Shown: piece by piece, positions 17,458 through 25,449 of the stretch
How the letters are laid out: every line of letters begins with the position of its first letter
How positions within the stretch are numbered: the stretch's first letter is position 1
Assembly (NCBI RefSeq): GCF_004310345.1
Contig: NZ_SISK01000005.1
Coordinates: 62,001 to 126,000, forward strand
Direction: 5' to 3'
Source of the DNA: Paracoccus subflavus
Lineage (GTDB): Bacteria; Pseudomonadota; Alphaproteobacteria; Rhodobacterales; Rhodobacteraceae
Length of the DNA: 64,000 nucleotides
Notes under the pieces: generated by a model
Database searches by the model: none
What the model was told of the DNA's origin: nothing
The model's input: only the letters and a program-made list of their open reading frames with translations
Translations under genes and position numbers: made by a program

Positions 17458-19104
17458 CTAGCGAACCTGTTGGCCATTGGCAAAGACCGCCCCGCCTTCG
17501 CGGAACTCGATTTCCGAGGTCAGGCGGTCGGGATCGTCCTCGGCTGGCCGCGCGAACATGGTCAGGGCCATGCGAATTCCCATGATCTGTTCCTGCGGCA
17601 CAAGGCCCATGGTCACCAGCGTGTCCAGAAGGCCGTTCACCCCTTCGAAGGTGCCGTTCAGGCGGCCGACAGGTTGGGCCGGATTGTCGCCAAAATCCAG
17701 AGACCCGGTGATTTCGGCGCTGGCACCCGCCGCGTCAAGGGCGACGCGGTTCACCGTCACGTCCTGCGGTGCAAAGGGTGGGGCCGGGGGAACGGCCGCG
17801 CCGGCACTGTCGGTTTCGGGCTGGCCCGCCGCGGGATCGAACAGATTGTCCGTCAGGGTCACATTGCCGTCCACGTCCACGACCAGGCTGGCCGGATCGC
17901 GCGGCAACTGGCCCGTCGGGTCGAACAGGGCCCAGATGCCGTCGGCAAAGGTCACGGCTTCCAGCGCATAGGCCAGACGGAAGGGCTGCGCGCTGTCCGC
18001 CCCCATGACCGGAATCATCATGTCTGCGGATGTGCGGTCGGCAGCAAGGCTGAGGGGGAACGGCAATTCGCTCAGCGTCATCTCGATCCGGGTGTCGGCG
18101 GTGTTCCCGGCATAGTTCAAGCCGTTTGCCGAAAGCTGCATTCGTAAATCCGAAAGCCCGGTTGCGAAGGTGCCGTTGCCGGTCTGGTCCGCGCCCTCCT
18201 CGTTCTGGCCTGTCATGGCAAAGCTGCCTTCCAGCGCCTGATAGGCCACGGCGGCATCGACGGTCATTCCGGCCGCCAGGGCCTCGGTCAACTGGGCCCC
18301 GTTCTCAAGGGGCTGGTTGGGCATGGCGTTGCTGCCCTTGACCGTCAGATCGGTCAAACGCGCCCGAAAGTCGATGCTGCCGCCTCCGGTGGCTTCTGCC
18401 GTGCCGCTGCCTTCGGTGGCGCTGCCGGCAGGATCGCGGGCAGGATCGCGGGCAGGGGCGGGGGGCACGGTTCCCGCGATCTGCATGGCGGCCTCGGCGA
18501 CCGCCATGTCAAAGGTCGCTTCCACATCCTCGCCCGTTCCGTTGCGCTGCGATCCGGCCAGATCGGTCAGGCTCGCCGTGAAGGGCAGGGTGGCGTCGCC
18601 CTCTGGCCCGACCGGAATATCCAGGCTGACCGACACCGTCGGATAGGCATATTCGTAGAGCATGTCCTCGGGCGTGCCGGATACCAGAATTTCGTTTCCC
18701 GGGGCGCTGATGGTGCCGTTCACCGCAAGATCGGCCGGCTCTGCGTCAGTGCTGGTGCCGGCTCCTTCGGCTGTGCCCGTATCCTGCGGGGCAGGGGCCG
18801 GAAAGGTGCTGTTGATGGCCACGTCCCCGTCGATGACCAGACGCACCCGCGCATCGCCCGTCTGCGAGAGTGTCATCTGCGGAACGGTCAGGCGGGTGCT
18901 GCCGTCGCTGTTGGTCGTCGCAAAAACGGCATCGCGCACGGTCAGGGTGTTTCCGGCATCCTCGACGCTGGCCGTCACCTCGTAGCCGCGATCGGCGCCA
19001 TAGCGCTGCACGTTTTCCCAGACCTGCGCGGGGGTCACCTGGGCCAGGACCGGTGCGGCACCCAGCCCGAGCGCCAGAACGGAGGTTGCAGTCAAGCGGA
19101 ACAT
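17458..19104 (-). CDS. DUF2125 domain exported protein
   Basis: The 548-residue product has a cleavable signal peptide (FRLTATSVLALGLGAAPVLA, cut after about residue 21). A mostly beta-rich exported domain follows, with repeated segments such as LTVPQMTLSQTGDARVRL and LVVDVDGNVTLTDNLFD, characteristic of the DUF2125 family of alphaproteobacterial envelope proteins. A low-complexity linker rich in Ala, Pro, Gly and Thr runs near 205-235 (PAPARDPARDPAGS). I chose ATG 19104 after GAAAGG; a longer frame upstream would bury the signal peptide. Function is unknown. The fold resembles lipid- or membrane-associated beta proteins, but no substrate can be named. A hairpin follows its end. Confidence 0.8.
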   Translation of the reverse strand: MFRLTATSVLALGLGAAPVLAQVTPAQVWENVQRYGADRGYEVTASVEDAGNTLTVRDAVFATTNSDGSTRLTVPQMTLSQTGDARVRLVIDGDVAINSTFPAPAPQDTGTAEGAGTSTDAEPADLAVNGTISAPGNEILVSGTPEDMLYEYAYPTVSVSLDIPVGPEGDATLPFTASLTDLAGSQRNGTGEDVEATFDMAVAEAAMQIAGTVPPAPARDPARDPAGSATEGSGTAEATGGGSIDFRARLTDLTVKGSNAMPNQPLENGAQLTEALAAGMTVDAAVAYQALEGSFAMTGQNEEGADQTGNGTFATGLSDLRMQLSANGLNYAGNTADTRIEMTLSELPFPLSLAADRTSADMMIPVMGADSAQPFRLAYALEAVTFADGIWALFDPTGQLPRDPASLVVDVDGNVTLTDNLFDPAAGQPETDSAGAAVPPAPPFAPQDVTVNRVALDAAGASAEITGSLDFGDNPAQPVGRLNGTFEGVNGLLDTLVTMGLVPQEQIMGIRMALTMFARPAEDDPDRLTSEIEFREGGAVFANGQQVR

Positions 19105-19275
19105 GCCGGAAACCTTTCGGGGACATATGAACCCGGATTTTGTCGCACAGTGTTCCGCAAAGGCCAAGGACGCAATCGCGTGACCGGCCCAGCCGCCCGA
19201 GGTGTCCCCTTCAAGACATCGCCTGCCGGGATGCGGATGATCGACGCACCCGTGCATCAGGGGCCAGCGGGTCTT

Positions 19276-20268
19276 TCACCGGGCTTCGCCCTCTGCATCC
19301 GGGGCTTTGATCCTTTCCAGCAGGTCGATGACATGCCGGGGGCCTGCGGGCACGATGCCGGCGGGGTTCAGCGCCTTGATCGAATAATATCCGGCCTTGA
19401 TGTGATCGAGGTTTACGGTATCGGCCACGCCCGGCAGGCGCAGGATGCGATCCTGATAGGCCGAAAGGCGCGGGTAATCGGCAAGGCGACGGATATTGGT
19501 CTTGAAAAGGCCGTGATAGGCCGCGTCGAATCGGATGAGGGTCACGAACAGGCGGATGTCGGCCTCGGTCAGGCGGCCGCCAAACAGGAAATCGCCGGTC
19601 AGCCTTTGTTCCAGCCGGTCGAGCATCGCAAAGACCCCGGTCACCGCCTCGTCATAGGCCGCCTGCGTCGAGGCGAAACCGGCCTTGTAGACGCCGTTGT
19701 TCAGGCTGTCATAGATCTCTGCATTCAGGGCGTCGATCGCGGCTGTCAGGTCGGCGGGACAGAGGTCGGGCCTGCCGGGCGCCAGATCGGCAAAGGCGGT
19801 GTCGAACATCCGCAGGATTTCGGCGCTCTCGTTGCTGACGGCCGTGTCGGTCCGCTCGTCCCACAGCAGGGGCACCGTCGCCCGCCCGCTATAGCTGGCG
19901 TCGGCTCGGGTATAAAGTTCATGCAGATGCGCGGCGCCATGCAGCGGGTCGGCATCGGCGCCCGGATAGCCCCCGAAGCCCCAGCCCTGTTCGGTCAGCA
20001 CCGGGTTCACGACCGTCACCGCCACCAGGTCCTCCAGCCCCTTCAGCTTGCGCGCGATCAGCGTGCGCGAGGCCCAGGGACAGATCAGCGCCACATACAG
20101 GCGATAGCGCCCGGCCTCGGCGCGAAAGCCGCCGGTGCCGGTGGGGCCGGGGCTGCCGTCGGGGGTGATCCAGTTGCGAAAGGACGACACCTGCCGCACG
20201 AAACGGCCCTGATCGTCCTTGGCCTGCACCGGGTGCCAGTCCGTCGTCCATCTGCCGTTCACAAGCAT
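19276..20268 (-). CDS. yqjG: Glutathionyl-hydroquinone reductase (YqjG/GS-HQR, Xi-class GST)
   Basis: The 330-residue protein has the Xi-class features: WHPVQAKDDQGRFVRQVSSF at the N-terminus, the catalytic Cys in the CPWASR motif (about residue 64), VPLLWDERTDTAVSNESAEI in the thioredoxin-like domain, and a C-terminal helical domain with LTEADIRLFVTLIRFDAAYH. These enzymes reduce glutathionyl-hydroquinones to hydroquinones with release of glutathione disulfide. A DoxX gene lies 51 bases upstream and a LysR gene is divergent. This trio recurs in proteobacteria and suggests a response to quinones or electrophiles. Confidence 0.93.
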   Translation of the reverse strand: MLVNGRWTTDWHPVQAKDDQGRFVRQVSSFRNWITPDGSPGPTGTGGFRAEAGRYRLYVALICPWASRTLIARKLKGLEDLVAVTVVNPVLTEQGWGFGGYPGADADPLHGAAHLHELYTRADASYSGRATVPLLWDERTDTAVSNESAEILRMFDTAFADLAPGRPDLCPADLTAAIDALNAEIYDSLNNGVYKAGFASTQAAYDEAVTGVFAMLDRLEQRLTGDFLFGGRLTEADIRLFVTLIRFDAAYHGLFKTNIRRLADYPRLSAYQDRILRLPGVADTVNLDHIKAGYYSIKALNPAGIVPAGPRHVIDLLERIKAPDAEGEAR

Positions 20269-20319
20269 GGCTTGCTCCTTTCCGGGGGGTGGGGCCGCGC
20301 CGGGGCGCGGCAGATGCCG

Positions 20320-20730
20320 TCAGGCGGTCAGGCGTTTCGTGGGCGCCAGCGCATAGGGACCGTCGCCCAGGGCCGCCAGGGCCGCCTGTACGATGGCCCA
20401 CATCACCGGATATTCCCAGCCGCCGCCGGCGTTCGACCAGTTGAAGCCTGCGCTGCCATGGCCAAAGACCGCCGCGCCCAGAAGAACGGGAACAAAGGCC
20501 AGGGAAACGAGCCGCACCTTGATCCCCAGGATTAGCGCGAGTCCGCCGCCGATCTCGAACAGCATGGTCAGCCAGCCCAGCGCACCGGGCAGTCCGATGG
20601 ATTCGAAAAAGCCCGCCGTCCCCGCCGGTGTAAAGACGAACAGCTTGATAAGGCCATGAACCAGAAACAGGGCGCCGGTCGTCACGCGCAGCGCCAGGAT
20701 GCCCAAGGGGGCGGTTTTGGGGTCGATCAT
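20320..20730 (-). CDS. DoxX family membrane protein
   Basis: The 136-residue product has four predicted membrane helices and the DoxX hallmark LGILALRVTTGALFLVHGLI, followed by FESIGLPGALGWLTMLFEIG. I chose ATG 20730 because AGGAGAA lies at good spacing before it; an earlier start at 20763 has no such site. DoxX proteins are linked to quinone or thiosulfate redox chemistry and to thiol stress in different organisms, and no single activity is proven. It is transcribed with the hydroquinone reductase gene and faces a LysR regulator. Confidence 0.87.
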   Translation of the reverse strand: MIDPKTAPLGILALRVTTGALFLVHGLIKLFVFTPAGTAGFFESIGLPGALGWLTMLFEIGGGLALILGIKVRLVSLAFVPVLLGAAVFGHGSAGFNWSNAGGGWEYPVMWAIVQAALAALGDGPYALAPTKRLTA

Positions 20731-20793
20731 GTCGGTTCTCCTGATAAAGGGCCAGCGGGCCATATGCCCAGTTTCCGGCCCGTTGCTTCATGG

Positions 20794-20812
20794 CCTGAAT
20801 ATGCCCATCAGG
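20794..20812. promoter_or_regulatory. Candidate LysR operator between doxX and lysR
   Basis: CCTGA (20794-20798) and TCAGG (20808-20812) form an inverted repeat around ATATGCCCA, and ATATGCCCA occurs again at 20762-20770. Both lie in the 146-base divergent region. The size (19 bp) fits a LysR-type recognition site. Evidence is pattern only. Confidence 0.35.
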
Positions 20813-20876
20813 TCACATGGCGGAAATGGCGGTATTGTGGTATCATTACCTTCGGGACGTTCTGAATGGAGGGGGC

Positions 20877-21797
20877 ATGGATCTGGTCGACGGGATGCGG
20901 GTCTTTGTGGCGGCCGTCGAGACCGGATCGTTCGCCGGGGCGGCCGGTCGGGTGGGCATTTCGCCCAAGCTGGCATCCAAATACATGGCCGAGCTGGAAG
21001 CCCGGATGGGCACGCCGCTGTTGTATCGCACCACCCGGCGCCTTGGCCTGACCACGGCGGGACAGCGGCTGATGGCCCAAGCCCCCGACTGGCTGGATCA
21101 GCTTGACGAGATGGCCAGCGGCCTGCGCGACGAACAGCGCGGCCTGTCGGGCACCATCCGCATCTCGGCTGCGGTCACGCATGGCGAAATGGTGATCGCC
21201 CCCCTGCTGCGCCGGTTCAGGACGGCCCATCCCGACCTGGTGATCGACCTGCGTCTGTCGGACCGTTTCGTCGATCTGGTGGCCGATGGAATCGACCTTG
21301 CCGTTCGCATCGGAAAGCTGGACGATTCAGCCCTGATGGCGCGGCGGCTGGGCCGCATGAGCCTCGTTCTGGTCGCCTCGCCCGGCTATCTGCGCAATCG
21401 CGGGCATCCTGCCACCCCCGACGATCTGCCGGGCCATTCCTGCATCCGCGACACAAACATGCGGGGCGACGGCAGTTGGCCCCTGATCGACGGGGGGCAG
21501 GAACGGCGCGTCAGGGTCACGGGGCATTTTCTGGTGAACAGTGCCCGATCCGCCCGGGATCTCGCGCTTGCGGACGAAGGCATCGCCTTTTGCCCCGATC
21601 ATGTCGTCCGCGACGATCTTGAGCGGAACCGGCTGGTGCAGGTGCTGCCGCATATCCGTGGCCCGCGACTGGACATCCATGCCGTCTATCTGCGCCAGCG
21701 CCGCATGACGCGCCGCAGCCGGGATCTGCTGGCATTCCTGGTCGAGGCCCTTGGCGGGAATACGGCGCAGGATCAAGGCGGGCCGGACGCGGGCTGA
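20877..21797 (+). CDS. LysR-family transcriptional regulator
   Basis: This 306-residue LTTR has an N-terminal winged helix (residues 1-62, with SFAGAAGRVGISPKLASKYM as helix-turn-helix) and a two-lobed effector domain from about 90. It most resembles the YafC/DsdC-like group often found next to DoxX and GST genes. The ATG at 20877 follows GGAGGGGGC, a strong Shine-Dalgarno, which rules out the longer frame starting at 20817. The divergent location suggests control of the doxX-yqjG pair and of itself. The effector is unknown; quinones or other electrophiles are plausible from context. Confidence 0.9.
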   Translation: MDLVDGMRVFVAAVETGSFAGAAGRVGISPKLASKYMAELEARMGTPLLYRTTRRLGLTTAGQRLMAQAPDWLDQLDEMASGLRDEQRGLSGTIRISAAVTHGEMVIAPLLRRFRTAHPDLVIDLRLSDRFVDLVADGIDLAVRIGKLDDSALMARRLGRMSLVLVASPGYLRNRGHPATPDDLPGHSCIRDTNMRGDGSWPLIDGGQERRVRVTGHFLVNSARSARDLALADEGIAFCPDHVVRDDLERNRLVQVLPHIRGPRLDIHAVYLRQRRMTRRSRDLLAFLVEALGGNTAQDQGGPDAG

Positions 21798-21950
21798 CCG
21801 CAGCCTCGTCCCGCTGACCGCAACCGGGCCGGTGCCTGCCATAGCCACTTTGCACAGCTTTCTGCTGGCCGGGCGGCTGGGTCCGGTCTGGCTTGACGGA
21901 CCATCCGAGTGGGGACGGCCCGATGCAGGGGCGGAACCGGCCCAGGCCGG

Positions 21951-22397
21951 TCAGCGCAGTCCCGCTGTGTGGAAATACACCTCTACATCTCTTCCCGCGT
22001 CATAGCCGATGCCCGAGGCGATGATGCAACTGGTGCCGTCGGCGCGCGGCGCCACCAGCGTCCAGGTGCCCATCTGATCGGACGCCCACAATTCGGTCGC
22101 GTCCTGCCCGATCGCGGCAGGACCGGTCCCGGCCACGGGGGCTTCGGCAAAGTCATGTTCCAGGGTCTGGTGAATCTCGGCGTCCGCGGCACAATAGGGC
22201 TGATCGCCTGCGGCCATCTCGGATAGGGGCAGGGTCTGCGCCCGTTCAAGCAGAACCTCGACGGGAACGCCCGCCATGGCGGGCCATGCCTGCACGGGCT
22301 GGTCGGGGCGGGTTGCCGAAACGGCGGGCATGGCCATCGACAGCATGACGCTGCCGGCCAGTCCAAGGCGGGCGATGCGGGATGCGATGCGGGTCAT
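21951..22397 (-). CDS. Small secreted protein behind an EcfG promoter
   Basis: The 148-residue product has a clear signal peptide (RLGLAGSVMLSMAMPAVSA, cut after about residue 29). The mature protein is about 119 residues, acidic, with two cysteines (in QPYCAADAEI and TSCIIASGIG) that could form a disulfide. It ends in a beta-rich segment (TWTLVAPRADGTSCIIASG, then VEVYFHTAGLR). I do not recognise the family. The start at 22397 follows GAAAGG. An exact EcfG consensus promoter lies 35 bases upstream (22432-22457), which makes this a predicted member of the general stress regulon acting in the periplasm. It is divergent from glucokinase. Confidence 0.78.
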   Translation of the reverse strand: MTRIASRIARLGLAGSVMLSMAMPAVSATRPDQPVQAWPAMAGVPVEVLLERAQTLPLSEMAAGDQPYCAADAEIHQTLEHDFAEAPVAGTGPAAIGQDATELWASDQMGTWTLVAPRADGTSCIIASGIGYDAGRDVEVYFHTAGLR

Positions 22398-22431
22398 GGG
22401 TCGGCCTTTCGTCCTTTGTCTGTGCCTTGAA

Positions 22432-22457
22432 AACGATCCCTGACGGCAAGGGGTTCC
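22432..22457 (-). promoter_or_regulatory. Exact EcfG consensus promoter before the small secreted protein
   Basis: On the minus strand GGAAC (complement of 22453-22457) is followed after exactly 17 bases by CGTT (complement of 22432-22435). Both elements match the EcfG consensus without mismatch. The start codon at 22397 lies about 35 bases downstream, leaving a short leader with a GAAAGG ribosome site. Confidence 0.75.
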
Positions 22458-22552
22458 GAAATCCGCCGCGGTGCGGCGTTGCGCCGCCTGCCGAAACCGG
22501 GCAAGTCTGGAACGGGCGAAGGACCGGGACGACAGAAAGGGACCAGACGGCG

Positions 22553-23479
22553 ATGGCAATACTTCTGGCCGATGTGGGGGGCACCAATGCCCGTTTGGCA
22601 ATGGCGCGCAACGGCGGCATCGACCGGGACACAGTGACCCGCTTTCGCGGCGACGATTACGCGACCTTTGACGACGTGGTGCGCCAGTTCCTGCAGGAAC
22701 AGGACCAGCCGCGCATCAGCGCCGTTTGCGTCGCCGTGGCCGGGCCGGTCAGCGGCGGCAGGGCCCGGCTGACCAATCGCGACTGGGATTTCGACGAAGA
22801 CCGGCTGGCGCGGCTGGCCGATGCCGATCGGGTGCGTCTCATCAACGATCTGACGGCGCTGGGCTATGCCACGCCCGTTCTGGGGGGCGACGGTTTGGCC
22901 ACCCTGCGCCCCGCGCCCGCCGGCCGGGCGCGCAACGGGCAGGGCCTTGTGGTGAACCTGGGCACCGGCTTCAACGTCTGCGCCGTTCGAAGCCTGCCCG
23001 GCGGCGGCGTCGCCGCGCTCGAGGCCGAGGAAGGCCATACCCGGCTGCCCGTACACATCCACCAGCGCCTGCTGGAGGCCGTGGGGCAGGGGGCCATCAC
23101 GGGCTTTTCCTCGACCGAGGAGCTTTTCGCGGGCCGCGGGCTGTCGCGCCTGCACGCGGCTTTGACGGGCACCCCCCCCATGCGCAGCGAAGGGATAGAC
23201 GCCGCCGCAGCCGCGGGCGAGGCGGCGGCAGGCGCGACCTATGACCTGTTCGTCGAACTGGTGGGTCTTTTGTGCCGGGAACTGGCGCTGCGGTTCATGC
23301 CGCTGGACGGGATGTTCCTGGCGGGCAGCGTCGCGCGCAGCATCGCCGTCCGGATGGAGCGGTTCGAGGCCGCCTTTCTGTCCGAGCCCTACATGCGCCA
23401 CATCCCTGAAAACACGCCGGTCTTTCTGATCCGCGACGACATGGCGGCGCTGCACGGCTGTCTGGCCGCCCTGTCCTGA
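22553..23479 (+). CDS. glk: Glucokinase
   Basis: This 308-residue ROK-independent bacterial glucokinase has the phosphate-binding LLADVGGTNARLAM at residues 4-17, LINDLTALGYA near 92, GLVVNLGTGFNVC near 127 (second phosphate loop) and EEGHTRLP near 160 with the glucose-binding Glu-His. A second nucleotide segment (MFLAGSVARSIA) sits near residue 260. It makes glucose 6-phosphate from glucose and ATP, feeding the Entner-Doudoroff or pentose-phosphate routes. I chose ATG 22553 because the conserved AILLADVGGTN starts there. It is divergent from the stress-controlled secreted protein. A hairpin without T-tract follows its stop. Confidence 0.92.
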   Translation: MAILLADVGGTNARLAMARNGGIDRDTVTRFRGDDYATFDDVVRQFLQEQDQPRISAVCVAVAGPVSGGRARLTNRDWDFDEDRLARLADADRVRLINDLTALGYATPVLGGDGLATLRPAPAGRARNGQGLVVNLGTGFNVCAVRSLPGGGVAALEAEEGHTRLPVHIHQRLLEAVGQGAITGFSSTEELFAGRGLSRLHAALTGTPPMRSEGIDAAAAAGEAAAGATYDLFVELVGLLCRELALRFMPLDGMFLAGSVARSIAVRMERFEAAFLSEPYMRHIPENTPVFLIRDDMAALHGCLAALS

Positions 23480-23485
23480 GGATCA

Positions 23486-23502
23486 CAGCTTTCGGAAAGC
23501 TG
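23486..23502 (+). terminator. Hairpin after glk (weak terminator candidate)
   Basis: CAGCTTT (23486-23492) and AAAGCTG (23496-23502) form a 7-bp stem with a CGG loop, six bases after the glk stop. No T-tract follows directly; the next T-run is at about 23516. It may be a processing or partial termination signal. Confidence 0.4.
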
Positions 23503-23595
23503 AGCGCCCGCCGCGTTTTTGCCGATGAATCGCTGGATTCGGCGGCGCGATCCTGTTCAAATGGCCACAAAGCAAGAACGGGCAGGGCGGAAACG

Positions 23596-25449
23596 ATGCG
23601 GGCATATCTGCGGGCAGTGCTGATAGCCGCGGCCACGGCGGGCCTGGCCAATGCCGTCTGGGCGCAATCCTCCAATCCTTTTTCTGGCCTGTTCGGCGGC
23701 ACGCGGGACGAAGGCCCCGTATCGTTGCGGTTCCAGGTCCAGGGCGGCGACGACCTGGATCAAAGGCTGCGCAATGCCTCGCTGATCGCCGGGGCGCTGG
23801 CCGAAGGGCGCGTCACGGGCCAGGACGTTCTGGCAGCGGCCCGCGCCGATTATGCCCGCATCCTGGGCAACCTGTATGACCTGGGCTATTACTCTGCGAT
23901 CATCAACATCACCCTGGACGGGATCGAGGCGGCCGAGATTGCGCCCCTGGACGCGCCCGAGGCCGTGCGGTCGGTGGTTGTCGGCGTCCAGACCGGCCCT
24001 CGCTTCCGGTTCTCGCGCGCGGCCATCGCGCCGGTTGCGCCGGGAACCGATCTGCCGGACGAATACCGCCAGGGCGAGGTGGCGGGCAGCGGCACGATCC
24101 GGGGGGCCGCCCGCGCCGGAATCGAGGGATGGCGTAATGTGGGCCATGCCAAGGCCGAAGTCGCGGGCCAGGACATCACGGCCGATCACGTCAACGCCGC
24201 CGTGGACAGCCGGATCGGCCTTGCCCCCGGCCCCGCCGTCCGGTTCGGGCGGCTGAACATGCGCGGCTATGACCGCATGAATCCGCGCCGCCTGGCCAAG
24301 ATCGCGGGGCTGCCCGAGGGCGAACGCTTCGATCCCGAGGCGGTCGAGGACGTCCGCAAGCGCCTGCGCCGGTCGGGCGTCTTTTCGGCGATCACGCTGG
24401 AGGAAGCCGAAACCCTGAACCCAGACGGCAGCATGGACATCGACCTGACGGTGGTCGAACAGAAACCCCGCCGCATCGGCGCGGGGTTCGAGATCTCGTC
24501 CACCGATGGGGCCATGGTGTCGGCCTACTGGATGCACCGCAACCTGCTGGGGGGTGGTGAACGCCTGCGCATCGACGGCCAGGTCAAGGACATCGGGTCA
24601 GACACCAGCGGCAAGGACGAGGAGATCACCCTGCGCATCGATCGTCCGGCCACGCTTACGCCCGACACCACGGCCTATGTGCTGACCGGCCTCGCCCGGA
24701 TGCGCGAGGAGGATTACGACGAGGATACCGGCACGATCGGCCTGGGCTTCAACCATATCTTCAGCGACCGGTTCACCTTCGATACGGCCATCCAGTACCA
24801 GTTCTCGCGCGTGTACGACGACCTGGGCGAAACCGACTTCAAGGTTCTGGCCCTGCCCACGGCGGTGATGTGGGATGCCCGGGACGACGAGAACAACGCC
24901 AGGCGCGGCTATTACCTGCAAGGCGAGGCCACGCCCTTCAAGGGCTTCGACGGCACCGATTCGGGGGTCCGCCTGCTGGGCGAGGGCCGCGCCTTCTATT
25001 CGCCGGGCGCCGAGGATCGCTTCACGCTGGCGGGCCGTGCCCGCATCGGCAGCGTGCTGGGCAGCGAAATCGGCAACACCCCGCGCAGCTATCTGTTCTT
25101 CTCGGGCGGCGGCGGCACCGTGCGCGGCCAGCCCTATCAGTCGCTGGGGGTCGAGGAAATCCAAGGACCGAACGGGCCGATCAAGACCGGCGGCGCCAGC
25201 CTGGCCACCCTGTCGGCCGAGATCCGCTGGCAGGTCCGCGAACGGATCGGCGTCGTGGCCTTTGCCGACTATGGCGAGGTCTGGGCAGAGGATGGCTGGA
25301 CCGGGGGCAGCGACGCCCATTCGGGCGCCGGGATCGGCGTGCGCTACAACACGCCCATCGGGCCCTTGCGCTTTGATGTGGCGGGGCCGACCGGGGGCGA
25401 CACCGGCGAGGGCGTGCAACTCTATCTGGGACTGGGGCAGGCATTCTGA
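23596..25449 (+). CDS. tamA: TamA, BamA-family outer-membrane assembly protein
   Basis: The 617-residue product has a signal peptide (LRAVLIAAATAGLANAVWAQ), three POTRA-like domains up to about residue 270 (the last with GRLNMRGYDRMNPRRLAKIA), and a C-terminal 16-strand beta-barrel of the Omp85 family. The barrel region shows the lid-loop motif VRGQPYQSLG and ends in phenylalanine (GLGQAF), the usual outer-membrane insertion signal. TamA works with TamB in moving lipids and assembling outer-membrane proteins such as autotransporters. tamB follows with a TGATG overlap, so translation is coupled. The ATG at 23596 precedes the signal peptide directly. Confidence 0.93.
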   Translation: MRAYLRAVLIAAATAGLANAVWAQSSNPFSGLFGGTRDEGPVSLRFQVQGGDDLDQRLRNASLIAGALAEGRVTGQDVLAAARADYARILGNLYDLGYYSAIINITLDGIEAAEIAPLDAPEAVRSVVVGVQTGPRFRFSRAAIAPVAPGTDLPDEYRQGEVAGSGTIRGAARAGIEGWRNVGHAKAEVAGQDITADHVNAAVDSRIGLAPGPAVRFGRLNMRGYDRMNPRRLAKIAGLPEGERFDPEAVEDVRKRLRRSGVFSAITLEEAETLNPDGSMDIDLTVVEQKPRRIGAGFEISSTDGAMVSAYWMHRNLLGGGERLRIDGQVKDIGSDTSGKDEEITLRIDRPATLTPDTTAYVLTGLARMREEDYDEDTGTIGLGFNHIFSDRFTFDTAIQYQFSRVYDDLGETDFKVLALPTAVMWDARDDENNARRGYYLQGEATPFKGFDGTDSGVRLLGEGRAFYSPGAEDRFTLAGRARIGSVLGSEIGNTPRSYLFFSGGGGTVRGQPYQSLGVEEIQGPNGPIKTGGASLATLSAEIRWQVRERIGVVAFADYGEVWAEDGWTGGSDAHSGAGIGVRYNTPIGPLRFDVAGPTGGDTGEGVQLYLGLGQAF

